Positions 9,901 through 17,311 of a stretch of DNA of 17,675 nucleotides are shown here, piece by piece. The notes under the pieces are model-generated. The model was given only the letters and a program-made list of their open reading frames with translations, made no database searches and was not told the DNA's origin. This stretch comes from Auxenochlorella pyrenoidosa (lineage: Eukaryota > Chlorophyta > Trebouxiophyceae > Chlorellales > Chlorellaceae), in the NCBI GenBank assembly GCA_001430745.1, contig KQ482028.1:26611-44285 (forward strand), in the 5' to 3' direction. The translations under genes and the position numbers were made by a program. Each line of letters starts with the position of its first letter. The stretch's first letter is position 1.

Positions 9901-10009
9901 CACCCGCCTGGCCGAGGATGGCGGCGGGGGCGGCGGCACAGGCGGCAAGCAGTGTGGTACGGCGGCGGCGGCGGCGGACGGACGCACCAAAAAGGCTCGC
10001 AAGAAGTGA
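3916..10009 (+). CDS. SMC-family chromosome ATPase (14 exons, complete)
   Basis: Exons: 3916-4012, 4141-4259, 4395-4498, 4717-4798, 5081-5156, 5307-5398, 5600-6779, 6933-7034, 7171-7250, 7436-8632, 8742-8840, 9037-9255, 9385-9465, 9749-10009; 1262 residues, a normal SMC length. SMC proteins are ABC-type ATPases that dimerise at a hinge and organise or repair chromosomes. Seen: N-head with Walker A GPNGCGKSS (residues 33-41, codon 33 split by the first intron), Q-loop-like CVIRQ; first coiled coil about 191-490; hinge about 495-655 including VTLDGRLASRGTLQGGW; second coil about 660-1040 with a Gly-rich break; C-head with ABC signature LSGGQRTMV (about 1134-1142), Walker B LLLMDEADAALDE (D1163, E1164) and H-loop VSHS. 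The basic C-terminus TKKARKK may be a nuclear signal. The hinge recalls SMC2, but the heads do not clearly match SMC1-6, so I leave the subfamily open. The donor after base 7034 is uncertain. Confidence 0.85.
4751..4897 (+). repeat. Duplicated exon end and donor inside SMC intron 4799-5080
   Basis: Twenty identical bases, ATCCGCCAGGTGGGTGCTGC, occur at 4790-4809, spanning the exon/intron boundary, and again at 4878-4897 inside the intron (offset 88). The preceding exon bases 4751-4771 (CGCTCCCTGGGCGCCAGCCTG) are also repeated, with changes, at 4841-4861 (offset 90). A third fragment, ATCCGCCA, lies at 4813-4820. A second GT donor thus sits at 4887. Using it would add an in-frame TGA at 4811-4813. 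Confidence 0.85.
5383..5491 (+). repeat. Duplicated exon end in SMC intron 5399-5599
   Basis: The exon end GGGCTGG + CCACTCTG (5384-5398) recurs in the intron as GGGCTGG (5454-5460) and CCACTCTGAGG (5470-5480). CCACTCTGAGG is then repeated perfectly in tandem at 5481-5491. The copy has an 9-base insertion between the two blocks and no GT at the donor position. Confidence 0.65.
8841..9046 (+). repeat. 10-base direct repeat bounding SMC intron 8841-9036
   Basis: GTGGGGCAGG is the first ten bases of the intron (8841-8850) and also the first ten bases of the next exon (9037-9046). Both copies follow an AG (AAG and CAG), so each is an AG/GT junction. Confidence 0.85.
9732..9768 (+). repeat. 12-base repeat across the last SMC acceptor
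   Basis: CCTGTTCGACTC occurs at 9732-9743, just before the acceptor CAG at 9746-9748, and again at 9757-9768 in the exon (offset 25). Confidence 0.85.
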
Positions 10010-10333
10010 CGCAAGGCCCTTGAACCAGTATGAATGCCCTGACATGGCAGCCTGGACCTCTCACTGCACCGAACAGTCTGCAGTGAACAAGCAGCTGGCA
10101 GAAGGGAGTTCATAAGGCCGCGAGTCCTGGTGTGAGTTGGTTGAGATTGGGCTGTGCCGAGGTCTGCGACAAGGCTTTGCGCAGATATTAATCAAGTTTG
10201 AGGCTGCAAGAGAGCAAGATGCGATTGAAGGCCAGCTAGGACGGGAGCAGAAAGCCGGCATGCTCAAACCGTAACCCGGGTGCCTTCTCATCTTCTCTCC
10301 TAGCCTCTGGCAGCAGCAAGAGCAGCAGCCGCA
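10010..10333. other. Intergenic region between SMC and ferredoxin genes
   Basis: This 324-base head-to-tail gap must contain the SMC 3' end and the ferredoxin promoter. I found no TGTAA in it; CGTAA at about 10269 is a one-base variant. An AT-rich stretch (AGATATTAATCAAG) at about 10181-10195 could be core promoter. Two short upstream ATGs (about 10218 and 10259) open tiny frames if transcription starts that early. Nothing else is recognisable. Confidence 0.4.
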
Positions 10334-11804
10334 ATGGCAGCAGCAGTCTGCGCCCTGAGCCTGCCAGCAACACTCCCAGCCGGCCACCTGGCCCTTCGAC
10401 GGCCTGAAACCGCTCCAGGCGCAGCAGCATCGGCCCCTGCTCGCATCCAAGGGGCAGGCCTGGCCCGCCGCCCTGGTGGCAGCGGCGCCTGGGCCGCCCG
10501 CAGCGGCGGCCTGCTGGTGGCTGCTGCTGAGAGCTTCAAGGTCACGTTTGTGGGCCCCAAGGGCGAGGAGACCACCATCGACTGCCCCGATGACCAGTAC
10601 ATTCTGGATGCAGGTGCGGGGTTGAAGGAGAAGGGTGGAGGGGTGTGCGGCGCCCGACCGGGAGTGCACGGGGGAGGTGTGGGCTGGCGCCAGATGCACG
10701 CGGTTGGTCGCAGGCAGGCACACCAGGCCTGGCGGCCGCGGGCAGAGCTTGCAGACCCGGGAATCTGACAAAGGAACCCACTCTGTAAACCGCTTCGTAC
10801 ACAGTTGGGAGCACGCCCTTCCTGCCACTCCCCGCTGCCGCTGCGCTGCACATTTCTCACCTCTGCTAACTTCGCCGCCCGCCCACCCAACCCCTCAGCC
10901 GAGGACAACGGGGTGGACCTGCCGTACTCTTGCCGCGCCGGCGCCTGCTCCACATGCTGTGGCCGCGTGCTGGAGGGCACGGTCAACCAGGCAGGGTCAA
11001 CAGCAGCCCGCGATGCGTGCTCGCGTGCCCACATGCTGGCAGCAGGAGAGAAGCAGCCAGGGTGCTGGCTTGCAGGGTCGCCCAGCAGCGCCTTGTGTCC
11101 GGGAGCGGAGCTGTGCGCTGCACATGTTAAGCACATGCGTCGGGCAGCGCCGCCTGTTGGCTTGCTGACAGCCACCAATCAGGCGCTGCCTCCCCCTGCT
11201 CCTCCGCTGTGCCTGCACCCTTGCAGGACGACCAGAGCTTCCTGGACGAGGAACAGGTTAGCCGGCAGCTATGGCTCGCTCGCTCGCTCGCTTGCTTCCT
11301 TGGTCTGGCTCCTCTGTACCCCAGCGCGGCGGCTGCACGCGCCCCAGCTGCCGCAGAGCTCCCGGTGGCCTGCGCCGGCAGCATGCGCTGCCATGGCGCA
11401 GTCAGAGCCCTGTCGCCGCACGCTCCCTGCCCCCACGCCGCCGCCTGCTGTGTTCCCACCCATGAAGTGTACACGCCAGATACCTGTGCCACACCGAGCA
11501 TGTGGACGCAGTGCTCACCAGTCGCCCCGTGCCTGTGCTCCGCCCGCCGCCGGTGCCGTTGCAGATGAAGCAGGGCTTTGCGCTGCTGTGCGTGGCGTAC
11601 GCTACGTCCGACTCCAGGATTCAGACCCACCAGGAGGTGTGACCGGGGGGTGGGTGGGGGTTGGGGGTATCTAGGATCCCAGATCCACCGGGAGGTACGA
11701 CCGGGGGTGTATTTCTCTGCGCTGTGCTTCGCTACTGTCTTGGTGCTCTTCAAGTTTCCGGAGGCATGCCGGTCCCTTCCTCTGCGCAGGAGAAGCTCTA
11801 CTGA
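10334..11804 (+). CDS. Plant-type [2Fe-2S] ferredoxin, chloroplast (5 exons)
   Basis: Small electron carrier that takes electrons from photosystem I or from NADPH via FNR and passes them to stromal enzymes. Exons: 10334-10613, 10899-10990, 11227-11256, 11565-11636, 11790-11804; 162 residues. Residues 1 to about 65 are Ala/Arg/Ser-rich with few acids, as in a transit peptide; the mature domain of about 97 residues begins near [16 protein letters not shown]. Cluster cysteines lie in [14 protein letters not shown] (C-X4-C-X2-C) and the fourth in [12 protein letters not shown]; the C-terminus THQEEKLY is canonical. The residue after the third ligand is Cys where Ala is usual, and IDC adds another Cys. 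The third exon is only 30 bases ([10 protein letters not shown]) and the last coding part only 15. Keeping the conserved VNQ requires a GC donor at 10991. Which isoform this is (PETF or a minor FDX) is not decided. Confidence 0.92.
11276..11293 (+). repeat. CTCG microsatellite in ferredoxin intron
   Basis: About four tandem copies of CTCG/GCTC in the intron 11257-11564 right after the 30-base exon. Confidence 0.75.
11614..11710 (+). repeat. Duplicated exon end and donor in ferredoxin intron 11637-11789
   Basis: Bases 11614-11652, covering the end of exon 4 (CCAGGATTCAGACCCACCAG and GAG), the donor GTGTGACC and the following G run, are repeated with a few changes at 11671-11710 (CTAGGATCCCAGATCCACCG then GGAGGTACGACCGGGGGTG). 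The offset is 57-58 bases. The copied donor GTACGA starts at 11695. Using it would run into the TGA at 11640-11642. Confidence 0.85.
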
Positions 11805-12228
11805 AGGCAACCTGGGTTGCTCGACTGACGCAAACTCAGTCCAATGAGGGCAGGCAGTCGGCTCTGTTGAGCATCATGCCAGCTGGCCTCACTCGTGGCA
11901 CCCTGATCCGGCTCCCGCCCAACGCGCACCTCCTGACTGCGAACAGCATGCACGGTTGAACAGAGCCCTGAAGTGTTGCTCACTTGTGCAAGTGAAAGCT
12001 GGGCAAAGAAGCTGAGAGGATGGGTTTTGGAAAAGGTAGCGATTGCAGGTGGCGGCAGGTGACAGCAGCTCCCGTTCCGCCCGAACATGGATATACTCTG
12101 CCTGAGAAAAGGTACTCCGCTGGGCGCAGGACGCTTGAACACTTTCAAATAGCTTCCCACTGAAAGCAGAGCTGCGAAAGGGAGAAAGGGCGAAAGAAGG
12201 AGAGAGGCGCGCAGCAGCGCACTTCAAA
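11805..12228. other. Intergenic region between ferredoxin and SQD2 genes
   Basis: It holds the ferredoxin 3' UTR and the promoter of the glycosyltransferase. No TGTAA is visible on the plus strand. ATATACTC at 12091-12098 is a possible TATA element; a transcript starting about 30 bases later would meet no ATG before 12229. A purine-rich stretch (about 12165-12210) precedes the start codon. No other gene is evident. Confidence 0.4.
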
Positions 12229-15200
12229 ATGGCCGGCCCGCAGCCAGCCCGACCGAGCGCTGCTTTTGCGCGCGTTTATACAACCTCTGGAGCCCGGTGC
12301 GCCGCATGGTGGGTATCCGGGGCGTTCTGGTCAAGCTTGCAGCTTTCCGCGCCTGCACCCGCTCCAAACCCTGCGCAACTTCCCTCTGCAGGCCCGCGGT
12401 CAGCCATGGTGCTCGGAGCAACAGATCAGCGCCTAGGAAGCGACCCTGCTGCGCCACAACTGCCCATGGCGGCATTGCTGGCAACGGCGGCTTTGGCAGC
12501 GGCAACGGCGGCAGCGGTGGCGCCGGCGGTGGCGACGGCTGGGGTGACGCATCAGAGAACAACAACAGCCCGCTGCCGCTCGGCGCAGTGCTGGCAGTGT
12601 CGGCGCTGGACTGGGCGGCCAGCCGGCCGGCCGCAGGGCGGCATCAGCAGCGCCGCCCTGCCCGTGTCATCGGTTTGAAGGGCGCCGCTGCGCTTGGTGC
12701 TGGGCTGGCGGCGGCAGTTGCGGCGTCTGCTGCAGCAGCAGCGGCTGCAGACGGCAGCAGCAGCGGCAAGTGCAGCGTCGCAGGGGCGCCGGCCGAGCCG
12801 CCGGCGGGCATTGCCGTGCTGGCTGCGGCCAAGCAGGAGCCGAACGCCGCTGATTCCACTACCGGCCCTCCACCAACCGCCCCACCGCCGCCACCCAAGC
12901 GCATCGTCCTCTTCATCGAGCCCAGCCCCTTCACCTACACCTCTGGCTACCAGACGCGGTTCCGGGCCACCATTCGAGAGATGGTGGCCCAAGGCTGTGC
13001 CGTGCTGGTGGTGACGCCAGGCAAGCAGCTGCACGGGGCCTGGCTGCTGGCGGTGGGCTGCTCGAACTTGGAATGGGACCTGGGGTGGGGGCGGGGGTGG
13101 GCGGAGCGGTCGAGGACCAGGCGCCCATGGCTGTGCCATTGTCACTTCAATTGACCACGAGGTGCAGTGCAGTACTGGGCAGGTGGCTCCAGCAGGGGGC
13201 AGCATGCGTGCTGGTGCGTCCCCAGGCATCGCCACATGCGCTGCACCCGCGCTCAGCTTGACCTCGGCGCGCCACCGCTGCCTGCCCTGCCGCGCAGGCC
13301 GCGGCGCCGCGGGCCTGCTGCCCGGCGGCGACGAGCAGCCCTCGGAGTTTGCAGGGGCGCACGTGGTGGAAGCCGGCTCCTTCCCCTGCCCCGGCTACGG
13401 CAGCGTGCCGCTGTCCCTGGGGCTGTCACCCCGCATCTTCAATGCCGTCAGGCAAGGCGCCAGGGGCGAGGGCGCAGGGCGGCGGCGCCCCGGCCGGGCG
13501 CGGCGCCGACACCTTGCCGGCATGCCCAAGCTGGCAGACGCCAGGGGCGCACCTGCAGATCGGCTGCCATGTTTGCTGCTGGGCTCCCTAGCCAATGTTC
13601 GTCTCACGCAACGCTTGCTTCCAGTCCCGCTAGCAACTGCAAGCTTGAGCTTCAGCCACCCAGCCGGGGCCCCCTGCCTGCCGGCGCTCCGGCCTTGGCT
13701 GGCCATCCACACTGACCTCGCTTCCCCTGCCCCCGCTCCTGGCCCCCCCACCCACTACAGGGCCTGGCAGCCCGACCTCATCCACGTCACCTCCCCGGGC
13801 GCCCTGCCAGCTGCCGCCTGGCTCTACTCGCGCCTGCTGCGCGTGCCCCTGGTTGCCTCGTACCACACCCATGTGCCCGCCTACCTGCCCCGCCTGGGCC
13901 TTGGCTGGCTGGTGAGGCCTGGGAGAGGGGTGCGCACTGCTGACATGCCAGAGGGTTGTGCAGTAGTGTTGTGAGGTGCTGGCCAGGCAGTAGGCCTCCT
14001 GGCACACCAGAGGGGTGCATGCTCCCGGCACCCCACAGGGGGCTGCACTCGCGACGTGCTGGCCAGGCATGCGGTGCGCGGCCGCAACCCGTTGACGTGC
14101 GCCGGCCCAGCCTACGCCCGCGCCGCACTCGCCGCCTGCAGGGCAGCGGCATGTGGGCCGCCATCCGAGCAATCCACCGCGCCGCGCACCTCACCATTGC
14201 CGTGTCGCCCGCCGCCGCGGCCGACCTTGTCGGGGCGGGGGCCTGCGACCGCGGCGCTGTCAAGGTGTGCGCTGGGCGTACAACAGAGGGCAGAGCTGGT
14301 GTGGTGGTAGTGGTTGTGGTGGCGAGCTTGTGGATTGTGTGGGGGGGCTGGGGTGGGGGAGAGTGGGGTGGGGGGTTTGAGGTCAAGGACCACTCCCAAC
14401 CCTCTGTCGGGATGTATTTGATGCGACCAATCGCACATCTCCCCCTCCCCTGCGGGCCCCCCCCCCGCCACACCACCCCCCAACTCTGTGCAGGTCTGGC
14501 CCAAGGCCGTGGACTGTGAGGCCTTCAGCCCCGCCCACGCCACCCCGCACATGCGGCGGCGGCTGGCGGGCGGCGCGCCTGAGGGCCACGGCCCGCTGCT
14601 GCTCTACGTGGGGCGGGTGAGCATGCAGGCACCTGGGGACTGGGAACAGGTGTCGGACGTCAACAGGATACAGGGCAGTGCTGGTGGCGTGTTGCCCGTC
14701 ACCAAGGCTGGTGGAACTGCAGGGCCTGAGCCTGCCGCGCACAGCATGGGCCGGTGGCTGGCCCGCTGCCGTGTGACGCCGCTACCCCAACCCACTGCTC
14801 CACGATACTGCGATTAGTTTTAATCACTGAAATAACTAAATTTTACTTTCAATCACTAAATACTAAGAGTGTACTGCTTCTGACCTGCAGGTGAGCCCGG
14901 AGAAGAACCTGGCCCTGCTGCGCCCGCTGCTGGAGCGCGTGCCCGGCGCCCGGCTGGCCGTCGTGGGTGACGGCCCCGCCATGGAGGTGAGCAGCCCGCG
15001 GGGGCCCTCACAGCATGCAGCCTGGGGGCCCTCACAGCGGTGGAGGTGAGCAGCCTGGGGGACTCTCCCAGCCGGTCCCTCCCAGCCGGCCTTCCCAGCC
15101 GGCCCCTTCCAGCTTGTGGGTGGGCGGTCGTGACGGGGCCGCCGGCGCAGCCATTGCGTCTCTGGCAGCGGGGCATGCTGACTGAGCAGCAAGCGAGGGC

Positions 15201-16081
15201 GCCCGCTCGTGTGCCGCGATGCGCCTCCGGGCAGTGTCGCCCTGACCACAGCGTCAGGCCCGCTTGCTGCCTGCATGGCACCAAACGTGCGCCCTGACGG
15301 TGCAGCGCCGCGCCTGATTCTCTCAATCGCAGGAGATCAAGGCACGCCTGGCGGGCACTCCCACCACCTTCCTGGGCCGGCTGGTGGGCCGCGAGCTGGC
15401 TGCTGCCTATGCCTCTGCCGACATTTTCGTGATGCCCTCGGAGAGCGAGACGCTGGGCAACGTGGTCGGAGAGGTGGGGAGGGGAGTGGGCGAGAGTGTG
15501 TTTGGTGGTGGTGGTGGTGGGTGGGTGGTCGGAGCGGTGGGGAGGGCATGGGGGGTGGGTTGTGGGGACGAGGGGGCACCCTGCCAGCCCGGCTTGAGGT
15601 GCATTCCTCTCTCTACTTTCCCACACATCTGAACAGCCGCAGAGGCTGCCAGCTGCTTTTCCGGGCCGCCAAACGCCTTATAGTGGGTGGAATGGGAACA
15701 ACGGGGCGGTGCTGGCACACACGCCTGCATAGCATACACCCTCTTATGGCTTTGCCCCTTGCCTGCCTGCAGGCCATGGCCTCCGGCCTGCCCGTTGTGG
15801 CCGCCGCCGCGGGCGGCGTGCCCAGCGTGCTCGGCGCACCTGGCGCCACCGGCCTGCTCTTCCCGCCGGGCGACGCAGCCGCAGCAGCCGCAGCGGTGCG
15901 CCGCCTGGCGTCCGACCCGGGCGCGCGTCGACGCATGGGTCGCGCCGCGCGTGCTGAGATGCAGCGCTGGTCCTGGCGGGCAGCTACGCGGGAGCTGCTC
16001 CAGGCGCACTACCCTGCCGCCCTGCTGGCGGCGGCGCAGCAGGAGGAGGGCGCCGCCGGCTGGGCGCGCGCAGCTGCCTGA
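12229..16081 (+). CDS. SQD2: SQD2-type sulfoquinovosyltransferase (GT4), 9 exons
   Basis: SQD2 moves sulfoquinovose from UDP-sulfoquinovose to diacylglycerol, making the thylakoid sulfolipid SQDG at the chloroplast envelope. Preferred exons: 12229-12308, 12392-13020, 13298-13451, 13761-13911, 14142-14264, 14494-14616, 14891-14986, 15333-15473, 15773-16081; 601 residues. Marks: [20 protein letters not shown] at residue 196, [75 protein letters not shown], and GT4 ExxxxxxxE in [20 protein letters not shown] (E491, E499). These follow plant SQD2 block by block; a close GT4 paralogue is the alternative. The first 195 residues look like a transit peptide plus Gly-rich and Ala-rich linkers; an Ala-rich hydrophobic stretch at about 122-148 might touch membrane. 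Alternative start: ATG 12306 reading straight through the first intron (603 residues). The introns at 13021 and 13452 need GC donors. Confidence 0.82.
14297..14493 (+). repeat. G-rich then C-rich intron segment
   Basis: Within intron 14265-14493, bases 14297-14382 carry many G runs (GGGGGGG, GGGG, GGGGG, GGGG, GGGGGG) and bases 14440-14482 carry matching C runs (CCCCC, CCCC, CCCCCCCCCC, CCCCCC). Confidence 0.8.
14811..14866 (+). other. AT-rich island in SQD2 intron
   Basis: In an otherwise GC-rich window, 14811-14866 is mostly A and T. AATCACT occurs twice (14822-14828, 14851-14857). TACTAAG at 14861-14867 resembles a branch-point consensus, 24 bases before the acceptor ending at 14890. Confidence 0.6.
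14982..15055 (+). repeat. Duplicated exon end and donor in SQD2 intron 14987-15332
   Basis: TGGAGGTGAGCAGCC, spanning the exon/intron boundary at 14982-14996, is repeated exactly at 15041-15055 (offset 59). Between them GGGGCCCTCACAGC occurs at 15001-15014 and 15025-15038. A further short repeat of CCCAGCCGG follows at about 15066-15105. Confidence 0.85.
15462..15546 (+). repeat. Duplicated exon end and donor in SQD2 intron 15474-15772
   Basis: Bases 15462-15483, spanning the exon/intron boundary, recur at 15525-15546 with one change (A to C) in 22, offset 63. A GGT microsatellite (15502-15520) lies between. The second donor at 15537 would add 63 bases with no stop, an in-frame insertion of 21 Gly/Val-rich residues directly after the second GT4 glutamate. 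Confidence 0.85.
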
Positions 16082-16179
16082 CATCACACCGGTTAATCAG
16101 AGCCCTTCCCCTCTTTTGTACATGCGCGCGGCGCATGCCCCCGCTGCCCATGTTCCTGCCCCTGTGGCCGTTTTGCTTC

Positions 16180-16317
16180 GGGCCCACCAATCTTTTGATC
16201 CCGCCGCCCTCTTTTGCTGCTGGGCACCCACCATTTTGTCGGCCTGTGCCGTGCCTTCACTATTTTTTCCCCAGGGCATCCACCATTTTGGCGGCCTCTC
16301 CCGCACCCCCACTATTT
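16180..16317 (+). repeat. Degenerate tandem repeat of about 43-52 bases, 3 copies
   Basis: GGGCACCCACCATTTTGTCG (16222-16241) and GGGCATCCACCATTTTGGCG (16274-16293) head two copies 52 bases apart, each continuing through GGCCT and a CACTATTT block. A more diverged copy starts at about 16180 (GGGCCCACCAATCTTTTG). Confidence 0.75.
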
Positions 16318-16766
16318 GCCACCCCTTCCTTTTGCCATGCTGACGGCTGGGCCTTTTGCCTTGTGGCCCCAGTCCACTGACACTCGGCCATCCGCTGCGC
16401 TGTGTTGCAAAAGTCTCGATGCACCGCCACCTGACCTGCTGTACATGCCAGAGCCATGTAGATCACATGACTGCCTGAGTAGGACACACTTGCTGGTTTT
16501 GCCACCAGTCCAAGCAGACGGGCCGGAACGCTGTGCCCTCTGCTGGCACCAGGACAGCCAACCATGCGCTCACCATGCGCATGCTGGTGCTGGCAGCAGA
16601 CAGCTGGGTTCACCTGCATTCGTTCTTTAGAGCAATCAGTCAATCTCAGCATCAGCTGCCTCCAAGCTGATTTAGGTGCTGGCACTGCATCCAACACCGC
16701 TTGCCCTGCGATCCCTGCCTCCTCGGCTTGTGCCTGCTGTCCCATGCCACGCCAAGCCTCGCCACG

Positions 16767-16771
16767 TTACA
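16767..16771 (-). promoter_or_regulatory. Possible minus-strand TGTAA polyadenylation signal
   Basis: TTACA on the plus strand reads TGTAA on the minus strand. It could end a minus-strand transcript that includes the exon proposed at 17312-17357. A five-base motif alone is weak. Confidence 0.25.
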
Positions 16772-16978
16772 GCATCGGCAGGGCAGGGCTGAGGGAGCAG
16801 AGAACTAGCGAGCATGCCCCAGAATGCAGGGCAGGGAGCAGGGAGAGCGGCGTAGCATGGTGTGTGGCTGGCGTTGGGTGCATGCGCGCCAAGCGGGGAC
16901 TCAAAGACAGTAGCGGGTGGCGGAAAGCAGCAGGCGGGCGGGGTGGGGAGCAGGGGTCGACTCTGGGAGGGGATGGGG

Positions 16979-17071
16979 CAGCCGCAGCCAGGCGAGGCGC
17001 GGCCGCCAGCCAGCTCCCAGCCGCAGCCAGGCGAGGCGCGGCCGCCAGCCAGCTCCCAGCCGCAGCCAGGC
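16979..17071 (+). repeat. 39-base tandem repeat, 2.4 copies
   Basis: The unit starting CAGCCGCAGCCAGGCGAGGC at 16979 repeats at 17018 and 17057 with no mismatch until 17071. The period is divisible by three and is open in several frames, but no supported gene covers it. Confidence 0.92.
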
Positions 17072-17311
17072 CAGTGGGTGGTCCGGCTGCCGCGACCAGC
17101 AAGCGATGCGGGCCAATTACTGCACGGAGGGTCCGCAGGGAGAGGCGGGTTGGCACGAGGTGCGGCACACACCGCCCCGGCGTGATGCACGCAGGGCTGG
17201 CGGCCGCGAAGTGGAGGCGCTGGGCACCCCAAGCACGCCAGCGAGCTAGTCCCTCAAGTGCCCTGAACCCAACCCTAAGCACGCAGACAGTGGCCCCTGC
17301 CCCGGCCTCAC

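Larger units (their letters stand above)
16082..17311. other. Non-coding region downstream of SQD2
   Basis: It starts with the SQD2 3' UTR (TGTAC at 16117 is the nearest thing to a TGTAA signal) and contains the two repeat blocks listed separately. Open frames here have no family resemblance and low-complexity composition, so I call no gene. Confidence 0.45.

Noticed and set aside
10334..12228. A functional cluster of ferredoxin with the sulfolipid synthase
   Set aside because: Both act in the chloroplast, but neighbouring nuclear genes in algae are usually unrelated, each has its own upstream region, and nothing in the sequence links them.
12275..12282. TTTATACA as TATA box for SQD2
   Set aside because: It lies only 24 bases before the ATG at 12306 and downstream of the preferred ATG at 12229, so transcription from it would leave almost no leader.
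16979..17071. CRISPR-like array
   Set aside because: The 39-base copies are directly adjacent with no spacers, in a eukaryotic nuclear setting.
17261..17280. Telomere-like AACCCAACCCTAAG
   Set aside because: Only one imperfect unit, with no array and with non-telomeric sequence on both sides.
16767..17282. A 171-residue minus-strand frame containing the 39-base repeat
   Set aside because: Repetitive, low complexity and no recognisable domain. Its stop codon is simply the TAA of a TGTAA.
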